Shown here in pieces: positions 1 through 8,548 of a stretch of 64,000 nucleotides of DNA. Position numbers and translations under genes: made by a program. Position 1 is the stretch's first letter, and every line of letters starts with the position of its first letter. The notes beneath the pieces were generated by a model that ran no database searches, was not told the DNA's origin, and saw only the letters and a program-made list of their open reading frames with translations. Source of the DNA: Paraburkholderia ginsengisoli NBRC 100965 (GTDB taxonomy: Bacteria > Pseudomonadota > Gammaproteobacteria > Burkholderiales > Burkholderiaceae); the NCBI RefSeq assembly GCF_000739735.1, contig NZ_BBJF01000014.1, forward strand, positions 1 through 64,000, in the 5' to 3' direction.

Positions 1-119
1 GCACGGTTGAGATCAGTGTTGTGCCAGATACAGCACAACCCGCCTCTGGTGAGCCTCACCAGAAACTACTTCTTCCCGATTGGCTGTGGCGCACATCCTT
101 GCGACGCAGCAACCCCTTA
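1..119 (+). other. 23S-5S rRNA spacer
   Basis: This is the stretch immediately before the 5S gene. It carries no plausible coding frame and no tRNA fold that I can recognise. From its position it is the spacer of an rRNA operon whose 23S gene ends before the window starts. Confidence 0.6.
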
Positions 120-236
120 TGCCTGATGACCATAGCGAGTCGGTACCACCCCTTCCCATCCCGAACAGGACCGTGAAACGACTCCACGCCGATGATAGTG
201 CGGATTGCCCGTGTGAAAGTAGGTAATCGTCAGGCT
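120..236 (+). rRNA. rrf: 5S ribosomal RNA
   Basis: The stretch begins GCCTGATGACC and ends GGTAATCGTCAGGC, so the terminal helix I of 5S rRNA closes. The internal segments CCCATCCCGAAC and GTGAAACGACTCC are the conserved loop regions of 5S rRNA, and the spelling is that of beta-proteobacteria. The length of about 117 nt is normal. It is the last gene of an rRNA operon and is followed 15 bp later by a rho-independent terminator. The exact ends are uncertain by one or two bases. Confidence 0.95.
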
Positions 237-250
237 CCCCTGCAGCAACC

Positions 251-281
251 AGAAACCCCACCCCGAAAAGGTGGGGTTTCT
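251..281 (+). terminator. rRNA operon terminator
   Basis: A perfect 12-bp stem (AGAAACCCCACC paired with GGTGGGGTTTCT) closes a 7-nt loop just after the 5S gene. The A-rich left arm and T-rich right arm make it terminator-like in both directions, though the trailing T run is short. Confidence 0.85.
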
Positions 282-351
282 GCGTTTACACGCGCAGGAA
301 TGCGGCCACGAGCCGCGGACGCTGATACCCAACGCTCTCCGCATCGGCACT

Positions 352-555
352 TCAGCGCCTGCCGGTCCGCAACGCGTCCGCGTAACCCGTCAGCTCCAGA
401 TAACCCCGTCCCACCTCAGCCCCTTCGCGATTCACCCGCACCGCACCTTCCCAGTACACCGCCCCCGTTGACTACCGCGAATCCCACTCGCGCAGCACCC
501 GGCGATGAACATTTCTACTCTCAGCCAGCGCCGCCGCATCAAACACAGCCGACGG
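352..555 (-). pseudogene. C-terminal remnant of CrtC/AttH-like lipocalin-fold hydratase
   Basis: Read on the minus strand, the segment before the TGA at 352-354 encodes STGAVYWEGAVRVN followed, after a short gap, by GRGYLELTGYADALR. YWEGAV and GRGYLELTGY are the hallmark end of the carotenoid 1,2-hydratase/AttH family (family knowledge). An in-frame stop (TAG, 472-474) interrupts the frame directly upstream, and two more stops lie near 559-564, so no intact gene remains. Upstream residues up to about position 555 are open but I cannot match them confidently. I read this as a decayed gene fragment between the rRNA operon and the LysR gene. It could also be a chance resemblance, but two adjacent motifs in the right order make that less likely. 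Confidence 0.5.
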
Positions 556-574
556 CGCTCATCATCAATCCAAA

Positions 575-1576
575 TCAGCGCGTGGCAATATCCCCGCCGC
601 CGCTTCCACCAACCGGCACCTCAGCGTCATCATCGGCGGTACCCGCTCGTGCGACTTCAGCGAGCAACGCCTCATCGCGTGCAATCACCTTCGGCAGATG
701 CGTGCGCAGAAACTCGACCCAGGTCCGCGTCTTGGCATCGATGAACTTGCGCGATGGATACAGCGCATAAACGTTCGTCTTCTGTAGCGTATATTCCGGC
801 AATACGCGCACTAACGTGCCGTCTCGCAACCCGGAAATGGCCGCGTAAAGCGGCACCATGCCGATGCCCATTCCTTCGCGAATCGCCACGATCAACGATT
901 CCGCGATGTTCACGTGCACAGGGCCGTTCACTTCCATCGTCTCACTGCCATTCGGGCCGTCGAGCACCCATTCGTGCGGCGGAAAAGCCGGCGTATGCAG
1001 GATCAGACATTCGTGATGCGCCAGATCGGCTGGCTTTTGAGGCGCGCTATGCGTGCGCACATAGGCGGGCGACGCACACAGGATGCTGAAAGTCGTCCCC
1101 AGCGGCAGCGATACGAGATCTGAATTTGGCAGAGTCGACGCGCTGATCACGGCGACATCGGCGCTACCTTCGAAGAGATCCGGCATGCGTTGCGACAAGT
1201 TCAGCTCGACAGTCACTTCCGGATAAAGCGCGCGATAACGCGAAATAGCCGGCAAAACATAGTGCTGACCGATGCTAGCAAAGCTATGCATCCGCAAAGC
1301 GCCGGTCGGGCATTCATGAGCGCAACTGGCTTCTTCTTCCGCAGTGTCGATATCGGCAAGTATTTGTTGCGAACGCTTCAGATAGCGCTCACCGGCGGTG
1401 GTCAGCGCAAGCCGTCTCGTCGAGCGATTCAGCAGGCGCGTGCGCAGGTGCGCTTCGAGTTCGGAGACGGCGCGGGACATGGCGCCCGTCGTCGAATTGA
1501 GCGACTGCGCGGCGCCGGTAAAGCTACCGGCTTCAACCACGCGCACGAACACCCGCATATTTTGTAACGTATCCAT
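575..1576 (-). CDS. LysR-family transcriptional regulator
   Basis: A 333-residue protein with an N-terminal winged helix-turn-helix (about residues 1-60: MDTLQNMRVFVRVVEAGSF, AMSRAVSELEAHL, LLNRSTRRLALT) and a periplasmic-binding-like effector domain (about 90-300). I start it at the ATG at 1576 because AGAAGGA sits 4 bases upstream and the HTH begins there; a longer frame upstream has no family resemblance. The C-terminal 30 residues are Gly/Asp-rich. It is divergent from the FUSC efflux gene that starts about 260 bp away, so it is probably that gene's regulator, as AaeR is for AaeB-type pumps. The effector is not deducible. Confidence 0.9.
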   Translation of the reverse strand: MDTLQNMRVFVRVVEAGSFTGAAQSLNSTTGAMSRAVSELEAHLRTRLLNRSTRRLALTTAGERYLKRSQQILADIDTAEEEASCAHECPTGALRMHSFASIGQHYVLPAISRYRALYPEVTVELNLSQRMPDLFEGSADVAVISASTLPNSDLVSLPLGTTFSILCASPAYVRTHSAPQKPADLAHHECLILHTPAFPPHEWVLDGPNGSETMEVNGPVHVNIAESLIVAIREGMGIGMVPLYAAISGLRDGTLVRVLPEYTLQKTNVYALYPSRKFIDAKTRTWVEFLRTHLPKVIARDEALLAEVARAGTADDDAEVPVGGSGGGDIATR

Positions 1577-1836
1577 CGATCCTTCTATTTCACGGCAGAA
1601 GCCGTATTGTCCGCCTGTCGCGAACCTGCATTGTTGTTCGTTCTGGAAGGGACGTTCCGTGCCGCTCCCCTTAATGCACCCATAGCATGCTCCTAAAATC
1701 GGCGCCTTGCCTGCCGGTGCACACAGCACAGTCTTCGCCGGCGCTTTTTTCAGCGACCAACGTTGCGCATTGCCTCCAGATGAAACGCCAACATGCGATC
1801 AAACCGGCGACGGACTCCTTCCGCTCGTTGAGCATC

Positions 1837-3984
1837 ATGTGGCAAGCGCTCAGCCGGCAGACTAGTCGGCATACGAGCCAACCGACCCTCAGCGCCGCCG
1901 TACGCGACTGGGCTAACAGTGGCGGCCTGATCTGGCTGCATCTGTTGAAAACCGTGATAGCGGGTCTGCTGACGCTGGGCATTGCGATGCTGCTCGATCT
2001 GCCGCAGCCGCGCATCGCGATGACCACGGTGTTCGTGCTGATGCAACCGTTCAGCGGGATGGTGCTCGCCAAAAGCTTCTACCGGATACTCGGGACGGCG
2101 GTGGGCACGGTCGCCGCCATCGTGCTCGGCGCGTTGTTCGTCCAGCAGCCCGAGTTGTACATGCTCGGTATGATCGTCTGGGTGAGCGCGTGCATTGCCG
2201 CTGCAGTCCGGTATCGACATTTCAGATGGTACGGGTTCGTGCTGGCCGGTTACACCGCCGCGCTGATCGGCATCCCGAACGTCACCGCGCCAGACGGTCT
2301 GTTTCTCGCGGCGCTCACGCGCGCGGCGGAAGTCGCGGTTGGCATTGTCTGCTCGAGCGCGGTGAGTGCGCTGATCATGCCGCAACGCGCGAGCCTCGCA
2401 CTGCGGCACGCATTGCAGATTCGGTATGCGAATTTTACTGCCTTCGCTGCGCAGGTGTTAGGCCGCGGCATCGAACGAGGTCAGTTTGAGCGGCGCTTCG
2501 CGGACCTCGTCGACGAAATCGTGGGCTTCGAAGCGACGCGCACGTTCGCCGCCTTCGAAGATCCCGCGATGCGTTCGCGCAGTCAGCATCTCGGCCGTCT
2601 GAACGGCGAATTCATGGATGCGTGCGCGCGTCTGCACGCGTTGCATCAACTGCTCAAACGCCTGCGTGCAAATGGATCGGTGTCGACGCTCGCCGCTATC
2701 AAGCCATACCTCGACGAGCTGGCCGCGCTATTGACGTCGCAACCTGAAGCGGTGCTCGACGCGCCGCAAATCGCGGCCCGGTTGCGTCTTTTTCAGGCGA
2801 ACTTGCCCCGACGCGTACGCGAAACGAGGCGGCCACTGGAACCTGTCCTCGCTGAATCGCTCGCGGACTTCGATACCGCAGCGGAACTGCTATACCGCTT
2901 CGTCGACGAGTGGCTTCGCTACTCGGAGACCTACGCGTCGCTATCACGGCGTAAAACAGCAAGCCCGCAGCGCGACGCCAGCCGCTATATAAGCCGCACC
3001 AACAGCTTCGTCGTCGCGTTTGCGTTCGTGCGTTCCGCGGTGGTGATGGCGATCGTCGGGTGGTTCTGGATTGCAACCGACTGGCCCAGCGGCGGCCTTG
3101 CGGTAATCGGCGCGGCACTGGTGTGCGCGCTGACCTCGACCGCGCCAAACGCGACGAAGATGGCCGTGCAGATGGCGGTCGGCGCCGTGTTCGCGACGAT
3201 GACCGGCTACCTGTTCACGTGCTACGTCTATCCGAACATCGACGGCTTCCCGTTGCTTTGCACGATGCTCGCACCGGTGCTCGCGTTCGGCGCGTTCATC
3301 GCGACGCGCAAGCATGCAGCCGGATACGGGATCGGCTTCTCCGTGTTCTTCTGCCTGCTCGCGGGACCGGACAATGTCGTCACCTACGCACCGGATCTGC
3401 TGATCAACAACGGCATCGCGCTCACCGCGTCGATGCTGCTCGCGGCGCTTGTCTTCGCGGTGGTTTTCCCAGCCGACATGCCCTGGCTCATCGAGCGAAT
3501 CATGGGCGACTTGCGCGCGCAAGCGGTGTCCGCATGCAAGGACGAGTTGCCCGGACTCAGCCAGCGCTTCCAATCGATCACGCACGACCTGACCTCGCAA
3601 TTGCGCATGCTGTTGACGCGACGCTCACGCCGTCGCCGGGACGCATTGCGCTGGATGCTCGCGACACTCGAGGCCGGCCGCGCCGTGATCGATCTGCGCA
3701 ACGAAACGGCGCGCGCGACGTATGCGAATGCGCTGCATCCGCGTTGGGGGAGCGCGATCGAGCGTACCTGCGATGACCTCGCGCAACTCTTCGAGCGGCC
3801 CGGCACGCGCGCGCTCGAACGCGCGCTGACGTCCGTGCGCTCGGCCACCTGGATCGCCCAGGACCTGCTGCAAACGGTGCACGCGGATCGCGACAGACGC
3901 CACGATCTGCAGCGCATCCTGAGCTGCCTGCACTTCATCCGCACCGCGTTGCTCGACAAGGACGCGCCGTTCAACGCGCGTTGA
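1837..3984 (+). CDS. FUSC-family (aromatic-acid/AaeB-like) inner-membrane efflux protein
   Basis: About 715 residues with the typical FUSC layout: a cluster of about five or six hydrophobic helices (start LIWLHLLKTVIAGLLTLGIA, then MTTVFVLMQPFSGMV), a cytoplasmic helical domain of about 200 residues, a second helix cluster (from FVVAFAFVRSAVVMAIVGWFW), and a C-terminal helical domain. The family exports aromatic acids or similar hydrophobic anions. I start at the ATG at 1837, just before the conserved region; in-frame ATGs at 1780 and 1687 are possible, but the added residues are Cys/His-rich and unlike the family, and none of the three has a good ribosome site. No HlyD-type partner (AaeA) lies next to it, which is unusual for AaeB systems. 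Confidence 0.85.
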   Translation: MWQALSRQTSRHTSQPTLSAAVRDWANSGGLIWLHLLKTVIAGLLTLGIAMLLDLPQPRIAMTTVFVLMQPFSGMVLAKSFYRILGTAVGTVAAIVLGALFVQQPELYMLGMIVWVSACIAAAVRYRHFRWYGFVLAGYTAALIGIPNVTAPDGLFLAALTRAAEVAVGIVCSSAVSALIMPQRASLALRHALQIRYANFTAFAAQVLGRGIERGQFERRFADLVDEIVGFEATRTFAAFEDPAMRSRSQHLGRLNGEFMDACARLHALHQLLKRLRANGSVSTLAAIKPYLDELAALLTSQPEAVLDAPQIAARLRLFQANLPRRVRETRRPLEPVLAESLADFDTAAELLYRFVDEWLRYSETYASLSRRKTASPQRDASRYISRTNSFVVAFAFVRSAVVMAIVGWFWIATDWPSGGLAVIGAALVCALTSTAPNATKMAVQMAVGAVFATMTGYLFTCYVYPNIDGFPLLCTMLAPVLAFGAFIATRKHAAGYGIGFSVFFCLLAGPDNVVTYAPDLLINNGIALTASMLLAALVFAVVFPADMPWLIERIMGDLRAQAVSACKDELPGLSQRFQSITHDLTSQLRMLLTRRSRRRRDALRWMLATLEAGRAVIDLRNETARATYANALHPRWGSAIERTCDDLAQLFERPGTRALERALTSVRSATWIAQDLLQTVHADRDRRHDLQRILSCLHFIRTALLDKDAPFNAR

Positions 3985-4024
3985 ACGCGGTGTCCAAGCT
4001 ACCCGTGTGCGCGCGAATTCTCGC

Positions 4025-4049
4025 GATCCTTCCATCGGATGGAAGGATC
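4025..4049. repeat. Perfect inverted repeat / hairpin
   Basis: GATCCTTCCAT and ATGGAAGGATC form an 11-bp perfect stem around a CGG loop, 41 bp after the FUSC stop codon. No T tract follows on either strand, so it may stabilise the 3' end of the mRNA or be a protein-binding site instead of a classical terminator. Confidence 0.6.
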
Positions 4050-4137
4050 AGTTCCGGCCAGCCCCGTTTATCCGCGCAGGTGGCGGTCATATAGTTTCAT
4101 CACTGCCACGCAGTCACCGTAAGCCCTGGAGAACGAA

Positions 4138-4353
4138 ATGAAAGTGTTGAAGATGGTCCTGATTGCCTGCTCTTTGTCCGCTGCCGTCGCTCATGCGCAA
4201 ACGGCACCGGCCGCGCCGGAGCAACAGGTTGCCCAAGCGAATGCGACGCGCGCCGACAACGGCGCCGCACAGGAGCGCCGCGCGGCGCCGAAGGCCAAGG
4301 TCGAAGAGTGCGTCGGTCCTGTGAGCTTCTGCAACATTTATTTCGGCAGCTGA
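4138..4353 (+). CDS. Small exported hypothetical protein with two C-terminal cysteines
   Basis: A 71-residue product with a clear signal peptide (MKVLKMVLIACSLSAAVAHA, predicted cleavage after AHA). The mature part is Ala/Gln-rich and charged, then ends in VEECVGPVSFCNIYFGS, where two Cys six residues apart could form a disulphide in the periplasm. GGAG lies 8 bases before the ATG. It is followed by a separate CoA-transferase gene and preceded by a hairpin, so it is probably monocistronic. I do not recognise a named family; function unknown. Confidence 0.75.
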   Translation: MKVLKMVLIACSLSAAVAHAQTAPAAPEQQVAQANATRADNGAAQERRAAPKAKVEECVGPVSFCNIYFGS

Positions 4354-4546
4354 ACAGCGCTGCGCGCAACACCTGAAATGAAGCAAGACCTGTCGCGAGC
4401 ATTGCGCACGCGATGAAACGCCTGGCCGCGACGTTGCCCCTCAAGGCGCTGGCGCGGCGGGTGTGACATTCCGGCTACTGAACGAAGCACACCGCAGACG
4501 TGCGCCCCGGTAGACTGGACCGATGACTATGGAGAGACTTAGTTTC

Positions 4547-6403
4547 ATGTACGAAGACCGGATTCGTTGTGCCGCGCTGCGCGGAAAAATCACCTCGGCC
4601 GCCGAAGCGGCGCTTCTGATCCAGGACGGCATGCGCGTCGGCGCCAGCGGCTTCACGCGCGCGGGCGATGCGAAGGCCGTCCCTGTTGCACTGGCCGAGC
4701 GCGCACGCGCGGAAGGCAAGCCCCTGCGCATCACGTTGATGACCGGCGCGTCGCTCGGCCATGACGTGGACCGCATGCTCACCGAGGCGCACGTGCTCGC
4801 GCGCCGTCTGCCGTTCCAGGTGGACAAGACCTTGCGCGACGCGATCAATCGCGGCGAAGTCATGTTCGTCGATCAGCATCTGTCCGAAACCGTCGAGATG
4901 CTGCGCGCAAATCAGCTCGGCAAACTCGACATCGCCATCATCGAAGCCGCCGCGATCACCGAGACCGGCGGCATTGTGCCGACCACCTCGGTCGGCAATT
5001 CGGCGAGCTTTGCGATCCTCGCGGACAAGGTGATCGTCGAAATCAATCTGGCGCAGCCGCTCGCGCTCGAAGGGTTGCACGACATCTGGATTCCGGGCCG
5101 CAGACCGAACCGCGAGCCGCTGCCGATCGTGCGCGCGCAAGATCGCGTCGGCACGCCGGCCATCGAAATTCCGCTCGAAAAAATCGCGGCAATCGTGATC
5201 ACGAATATGGCCGACAGTTCGTCGACGGTGCTCCCGGCGGACCACGAGACCGAGTTGATCGCCGGGCATCTGATCGAATTCTTCCAGCACGAAGTGTCGC
5301 GCGGACGCATGCCTGCGCGGTTGCCGCCGTTGCAGGCCGGCATCGGCACGATTGCGAACGCGGTGCTGGCGGGCTTCGCCGATTCGCCTTTCGACGCCTT
5401 CGAAATTTACTCGGAGGTGCTGCAGGACTCGACCTTCGATCTGATGGACGCCGGCAAGGTGACGTTCGCCTCGGGTGCGTCGATCACGTTGTCGGCCGCG
5501 CGTCAGGCGCAGGTGTTCGGCGAACTCGAACGCTACCGCGACCGGCTCGTGCTGCGTCCGCAGGAAGTCAGCAACCATCCGGAAGTGATTCGCCGGCTCG
5601 GTTTGATCGCGTTGAATACCGCGCTCGAACTGGACATCTACGGCAACGTGAATTCGACGCACGTGGGCGGCACGCACATGATGAACGGCATCGGCGGCTC
5701 GGGCGATTTTGCGCGCAACGCGTCGTGCGCGATCTTCGCCACCAAGTCGATCGCGAAGGACGGTCGCATTTCGAGCGTCGTGCCGATGGTGCCGCATTGC
5801 GATCACAACGAGCACGACGTCGACGTGGTCGTGACGGAGCAGGGACTTGCCGATCTGCGAGGGCTGGCGCCGCGCGAGCGCGCGACGTTGATCATCGAGA
5901 ACTGCACGCACCCGCTGTATCGCGATCAGCTGCGCGACTACTATCGGGACGCATTGCGGGGAGGAGGGCAGACGCCGCATCGGTTGGACCAGGCGTTCGC
6001 CTGGCATATGCGGCTGCGTGATACCGGCTCGATGCTGCCGGCCACTGGAAGCAGTGGCTTAAGCCAGCGTGGCGTCAGGCGGCGGTTGCCCCTGACGCCT
6101 TCGCTTCGACATCAGGTGCTGCGCTCAGCTACCTCGTCGGACCAGCCGGATAAGAAACAGAAGAATGACTGCGCCGATCACAGCGGTGATGATCGAGCCG
6201 ATCCAGCCGCCACCCAGCGAGATGTGCAGCACGCCGGCGAGCCAGCCGCCGATGAACGCACCGACAATCCCGACGATAATATCGACGATCAGGCCGAAGC
6301 CGCCGCCTTTGACCAGCACGCCTGCCAGCCAGCCCGCGATCGCGCCGATGATGAGCCATGCAATGATGCCGTGTTCCATATTCGAGACTCCATAGTTGAG
6401 TGA
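4547..6403 (+). CDS. Acetyl-CoA hydrolase/succinate CoA-transferase family protein, with C-terminal read-through
   Basis: The first about 500 residues match the Cat1/ACH1/AarC CoA-transferase family: MYEDRIRCAALRGKI, SGFTRAGDAK, ITETGGIVPTTSVGNS, the glutamate-bearing EIYSEVLQD, and GTHMMNGIGGSGDFARNA. The family moves CoA between acetate, succinate or propionate and their thioesters. The ATG at 4547 fits the family N-terminus and has GGAGAG 10 bases upstream; an in-frame ATG at 4523 is the alternative. Family members end soon after a motif like DTGSM (here near 6034). This frame instead continues about 110 low-complexity residues to 6403, right across the opposite-strand glsB gene. A TAA one frame over at 6060 and a hairpin at 6071-6099 mark where the gene probably ended, so a 1-nt insertion (or sequencing error) near 6035-6059 is likely. 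Confidence 0.85.
   Translation: MYEDRIRCAALRGKITSAAEAALLIQDGMRVGASGFTRAGDAKAVPVALAERARAEGKPLRITLMTGASLGHDVDRMLTEAHVLARRLPFQVDKTLRDAINRGEVMFVDQHLSETVEMLRANQLGKLDIAIIEAAAITETGGIVPTTSVGNSASFAILADKVIVEINLAQPLALEGLHDIWIPGRRPNREPLPIVRAQDRVGTPAIEIPLEKIAAIVITNMADSSSTVLPADHETELIAGHLIEFFQHEVSRGRMPARLPPLQAGIGTIANAVLAGFADSPFDAFEIYSEVLQDSTFDLMDAGKVTFASGASITLSAARQAQVFGELERYRDRLVLRPQEVSNHPEVIRRLGLIALNTALELDIYGNVNSTHVGGTHMMNGIGGSGDFARNASCAIFATKSIAKDGRISSVVPMVPHCDHNEHDVDVVVTEQGLADLRGLAPRERATLIIENCTHPLYRDQLRDYYRDALRGGGQTPHRLDQAFAWHMRLRDTGSMLPATGSSGLSQRGVRRRLPLTPSLRHQVLRSATSSDQPDKKQKNDCADHSGDDRADPAATQRDVQHAGEPAADERTDNPDDNIDDQAEAAAFDQHACQPARDRADDEPCNDAVFHIRDSIVE
6071..6099. terminator. Convergent-gene hairpin, candidate bidirectional terminator
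   Basis: GGCGTCAGG pairs perfectly with CCTGACGCC (9 bp, 11-nt loop) between the expected end of the CoA-transferase gene and the end of glsB on the opposite strand. There is no strong T run, so terminator function is inferred from position. Confidence 0.5.
6125..6379 (-). CDS. GlsB/YeaQ/YmgE-family small stress-response membrane protein
   Basis: The 84-residue protein starts MEHGIIAWLIIGAIAGWLAG and consists of three Gly-rich hydrophobic helices, with the family pattern GGFGLIVDIIVGIVGAFIGGW and a basic C-terminus (RLVRRGS). This is the full length and layout of the transglycosylase-associated GlsB/YeaQ family, integral inner-membrane proteins linked to general stress. GGAG precedes the ATG by 8 bases. 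It lies antisense to the 3' extension of the CoA-transferase frame, which strongly suggests that glsB is the real gene in this interval. Confidence 0.92.
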   Translation of the reverse strand: MEHGIIAWLIIGAIAGWLAGVLVKGGGFGLIVDIIVGIVGAFIGGWLAGVLHISLGGGWIGSIITAVIGAVILLFLIRLVRRGS

Positions 6404-6572
6404 AAGAAATTCACGGTGCTAGAGCTTAGTCGAAGGTTATGGGGCAGTCCATGTTGAGGACACGGAATTAACATTATCTGAATCTATTGCCAGCTAAGTG
6501 TAGACGATGCGCGCGGGCCCTGGGGGACTGACGCAATCCGACGCGGCACCGCACGCCGGCATCACCCCCGCA

Positions 6573-7280
6573 TCACTCCGGCGTCGGCTCCGCTTCGCGC
6601 GCGGTCCAGCTGACGCTCGACACGCTCTTCTCCATGCTCAGGCGGCTGGCCATCTGTTCGAGCTTCGATTGATCCTTCGGATGCAGCTTGAGTGTCGCCG
6701 TCACACGAATACGTCCAGGATCGTTCTCGACGTCCTCGCTCGTCAGGCTCTGAAACGACAGCGGCGTCGAATACATCGAGTTGGAGATGGCGGTGCGAAT
6801 GTGGATCTCGTCGGCCTCGCGGCAGACGATCGTCAGCACGTACTCGCGGATCAGATCGGCATTTGAAACCGGCGCCGCGTTGATCGTCCGGCTCACTTCG
6901 CGCAGCACCGTATTGGTCAGCAACACGACGGCGGTGCCGGCGAGCGCCGGGCCGTAATGACCCGCGCCGCACAATACGCCCACCGCCGCCGAGCACCATA
7001 GCGTGGCCGCGGTGTTGATCCCCTGAATGGAGCCTTTGTCGCGCATGATCACGCCGCCGCCGAGAAAGCCGACGCCAGACACCACGTACGCGGCGATCTG
7101 CGTGACGCCGGCCGTGCCGGTGCCGGTCAGCACGCCGAGCGTGACGAACAGGCACGCGCCGCTCGCGACCAGCGTGATGGTGCGCAGGCCCGCATTGCGC
7201 TGACGCACCTGCCGTTCGAGGCCGATGGCAACGCCGCAGGCGAAAGCGGCAAGCAGCCGCCAGATGAATTCGAATGTCAT
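6573..7280 (-). CDS. MgtC/SapB-family membrane protein
   Basis: A 235-residue protein. The N-terminal about 130 residues form four or five membrane helices with the MgtC signature (FACGVAIGLERQVRQRNAGLRT, VVSGVGFLGGGVIMRD, IQGINTAATLWCSAAVGVLCGAG). A soluble C-terminal domain of about 90 residues, with the beta-alpha repeats of an ACT-like fold, follows. MgtC proteins are linked to growth in low magnesium and to inhibition of F1Fo ATP synthase during acid or host stress in other bacteria. The ATG at 7280 directly precedes the conserved TFEFIWRLLAAFACG; the upstream ribosome site is weak. It is preceded by about 700 bp without a gene, room for a leader, but I could not recognise a known Mg riboswitch. 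Confidence 0.92.
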   Translation of the reverse strand: MTFEFIWRLLAAFACGVAIGLERQVRQRNAGLRTITLVASGACLFVTLGVLTGTGTAGVTQIAAYVVSGVGFLGGGVIMRDKGSIQGINTAATLWCSAAVGVLCGAGHYGPALAGTAVVLLTNTVLREVSRTINAAPVSNADLIREYVLTIVCREADEIHIRTAISNSMYSTPLSFQSLTSEDVENDPGRIRVTATLKLHPKDQSKLEQMASRLSMEKSVSSVSWTAREAEPTPE

Positions 7281-7992
7281 CGTTCAGTAAGATTGGGGCG
7301 CGAGTGTTCGCGCAGTGTGAACCCGGCGCGTGACAACGGCGCGTCGTCCGTATGGACGCGCGCGAGTCACGCATGACGACGTACGCGAACGAGGGCTCGC
7401 GATGCGTCAAGGCGTGGAGCCGTGGCATGGCAACGCGCCATGCGGGGCTTCACTGGCAATAGGTGGAATAGGTGGCGAAGGTGGTGAACGACGTGCGCCA
7501 TCCGGCCCGAAGGCAAGACGGCGACAGCAGGAAGGCTGACGCGGAAATCTTGCCGATCAGGCGATCGGGCGAAGCGAAGCTCGACGGGGACGACTGCTAC
7601 TGTCCAAGATCGTGATTCCGGTTAAAAGAAGTGGGCGAATTTTAGGCGGCTGTGCAAAGGCAAGTCAAACCGGGATCGAACGACGCGCCGAATGCATGGT
7701 CACGTTATTTCGGAAATTTCCGATCACTCGATAGACCAATCCTCGTTCAAATACGGACTCCGAAACTTGACGGTCTTCATCCCGGAAAACACACTGACTG
7801 AATACTTCGGAACGTGTCGTGCTGTTTGCGGGGTTCAAATCACGTTCGCGCTTTGTGCTTCGTTCGTGTCTGCCTCGCGCTTCGCGGGTGTTTCGCTCCC
7901 GCGCGGTTCATATGTGCTGACGCGTTGCGTCACGCGCCATTCATCAGCACGACATCGCCGCTCTTCCGCCGTTCAGCCCAATTGAGGAATGT
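7281..7992. other. Gene-free interval of about 710 bp with CGGAA motifs
   Basis: Short open frames here have no ribosome sites and no family resemblance. The stretch 7680-7830 is clearly lower in GC than its surroundings and holds a 12-bp palindrome CGGAAATTTCCG (7711-7722) plus further CGGAA copies at 7783 and 7808. A 9-bp imperfect tandem repeat built on GGTGG lies at about 7456-7486. The low-GC part is probably the promoter region of the exported protein at 7993. Confidence 0.5.
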
Positions 7993-8517
7993 ATGAAAAT
8001 CACAGCTTCCGGCATCATTGTCGGCGCATGGTTGGCGGTCGCTCCGCTCGTTGCGTTCGCCGCAGTTCTGCCCGCGCCGTTCGAAGGCAGCAGCACGTTG
8101 CAGGCAGATGGCATCGTCAAATCGATCGACCCGACGAGGCAATCCCTGACCGTACTCGACGCGCACGGCGGTCAAGGCTCGATCACGGTCCCGGATGTGC
8201 GCAATCTCGCGCAAATCAGGCTGGGCAGCAAGGTCCATCTTCGCATGGTCCGCAACGCCGTGGTTCGAGTGACGCATGGCGTGGAGGGAGCAGGCAAACT
8301 GGCTTCGGCGGCGTCGCGCGACACGGCGCAGAACGTGACCGCCGAGGTCACGGCGGTCGATCGCGCCACCGGCGTACTGGAGCTGAAGGGCGCGACCGGC
8401 TCGGTGTTCCATATTCAGGGCCGCGAGCCGGCGGCGGTCGCCAGCGTGACGCCTGGCATGCAGGTGTCGGTGACGTACTCGCCGCAGGTCAGCATGTCCG
8501 TGGCGCCCGCGCAGTAA
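7993..8517 (+). CDS. Exported hypothetical protein, probable small beta-barrel domain
   Basis: A 174-residue product with a signal peptide (MKITASGIIVGAWLAVAPLVAFA). The mature part is two beta-rich repeats: GIVKSIDPTRQSLTVLDAHG...SITVPDVRNLAQIRLGSKVHLRM and AEVTAVDRATGVLELKGATG...FHIQGREPAAVASVTPGMQVSVTY. Each looks like an OB-like or metal-binding-type small barrel as in DUF5666-style periplasmic proteins. GAGG lies 6 bases before the ATG. The function is unknown; convergent with the metallophosphoesterase gene, so probably transcribed alone. Confidence 0.8.
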   Translation: MKITASGIIVGAWLAVAPLVAFAAVLPAPFEGSSTLQADGIVKSIDPTRQSLTVLDAHGGQGSITVPDVRNLAQIRLGSKVHLRMVRNAVVRVTHGVEGAGKLASAASRDTAQNVTAEVTAVDRATGVLELKGATGSVFHIQGREPAAVASVTPGMQVSVTYSPQVSMSVAPAQ

Positions 8518-8548
8518 CGTGCAACCCGGTAACGGACGCACGGTCGGC

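Noticed and set aside
192..770. 192-codon plus-strand frame starting inside the 5S gene
   Set aside because: It begins in rRNA, crosses the terminator and is Pro/Arg/Ser low-complexity; the minus-strand remnant explains the region better.
1687..1836. Longer N-terminus for the FUSC protein
   Set aside because: The additional 50 residues are unlike the family and no ribosome site supports them, although the frame is open.
4475..6007. 510-codon minus-strand frame opposite the CoA transferase
   Set aside because: Shadow frame with Arg/His-rich composition and no ribosome site; the plus strand has clear family motifs.
7330..7985. Two short plus-strand frames (69 and 97 codons) before the exported protein
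   Set aside because: No ribosome sites, no family resemblance, and one is unusually rich in Cys and His; treated as non-coding.
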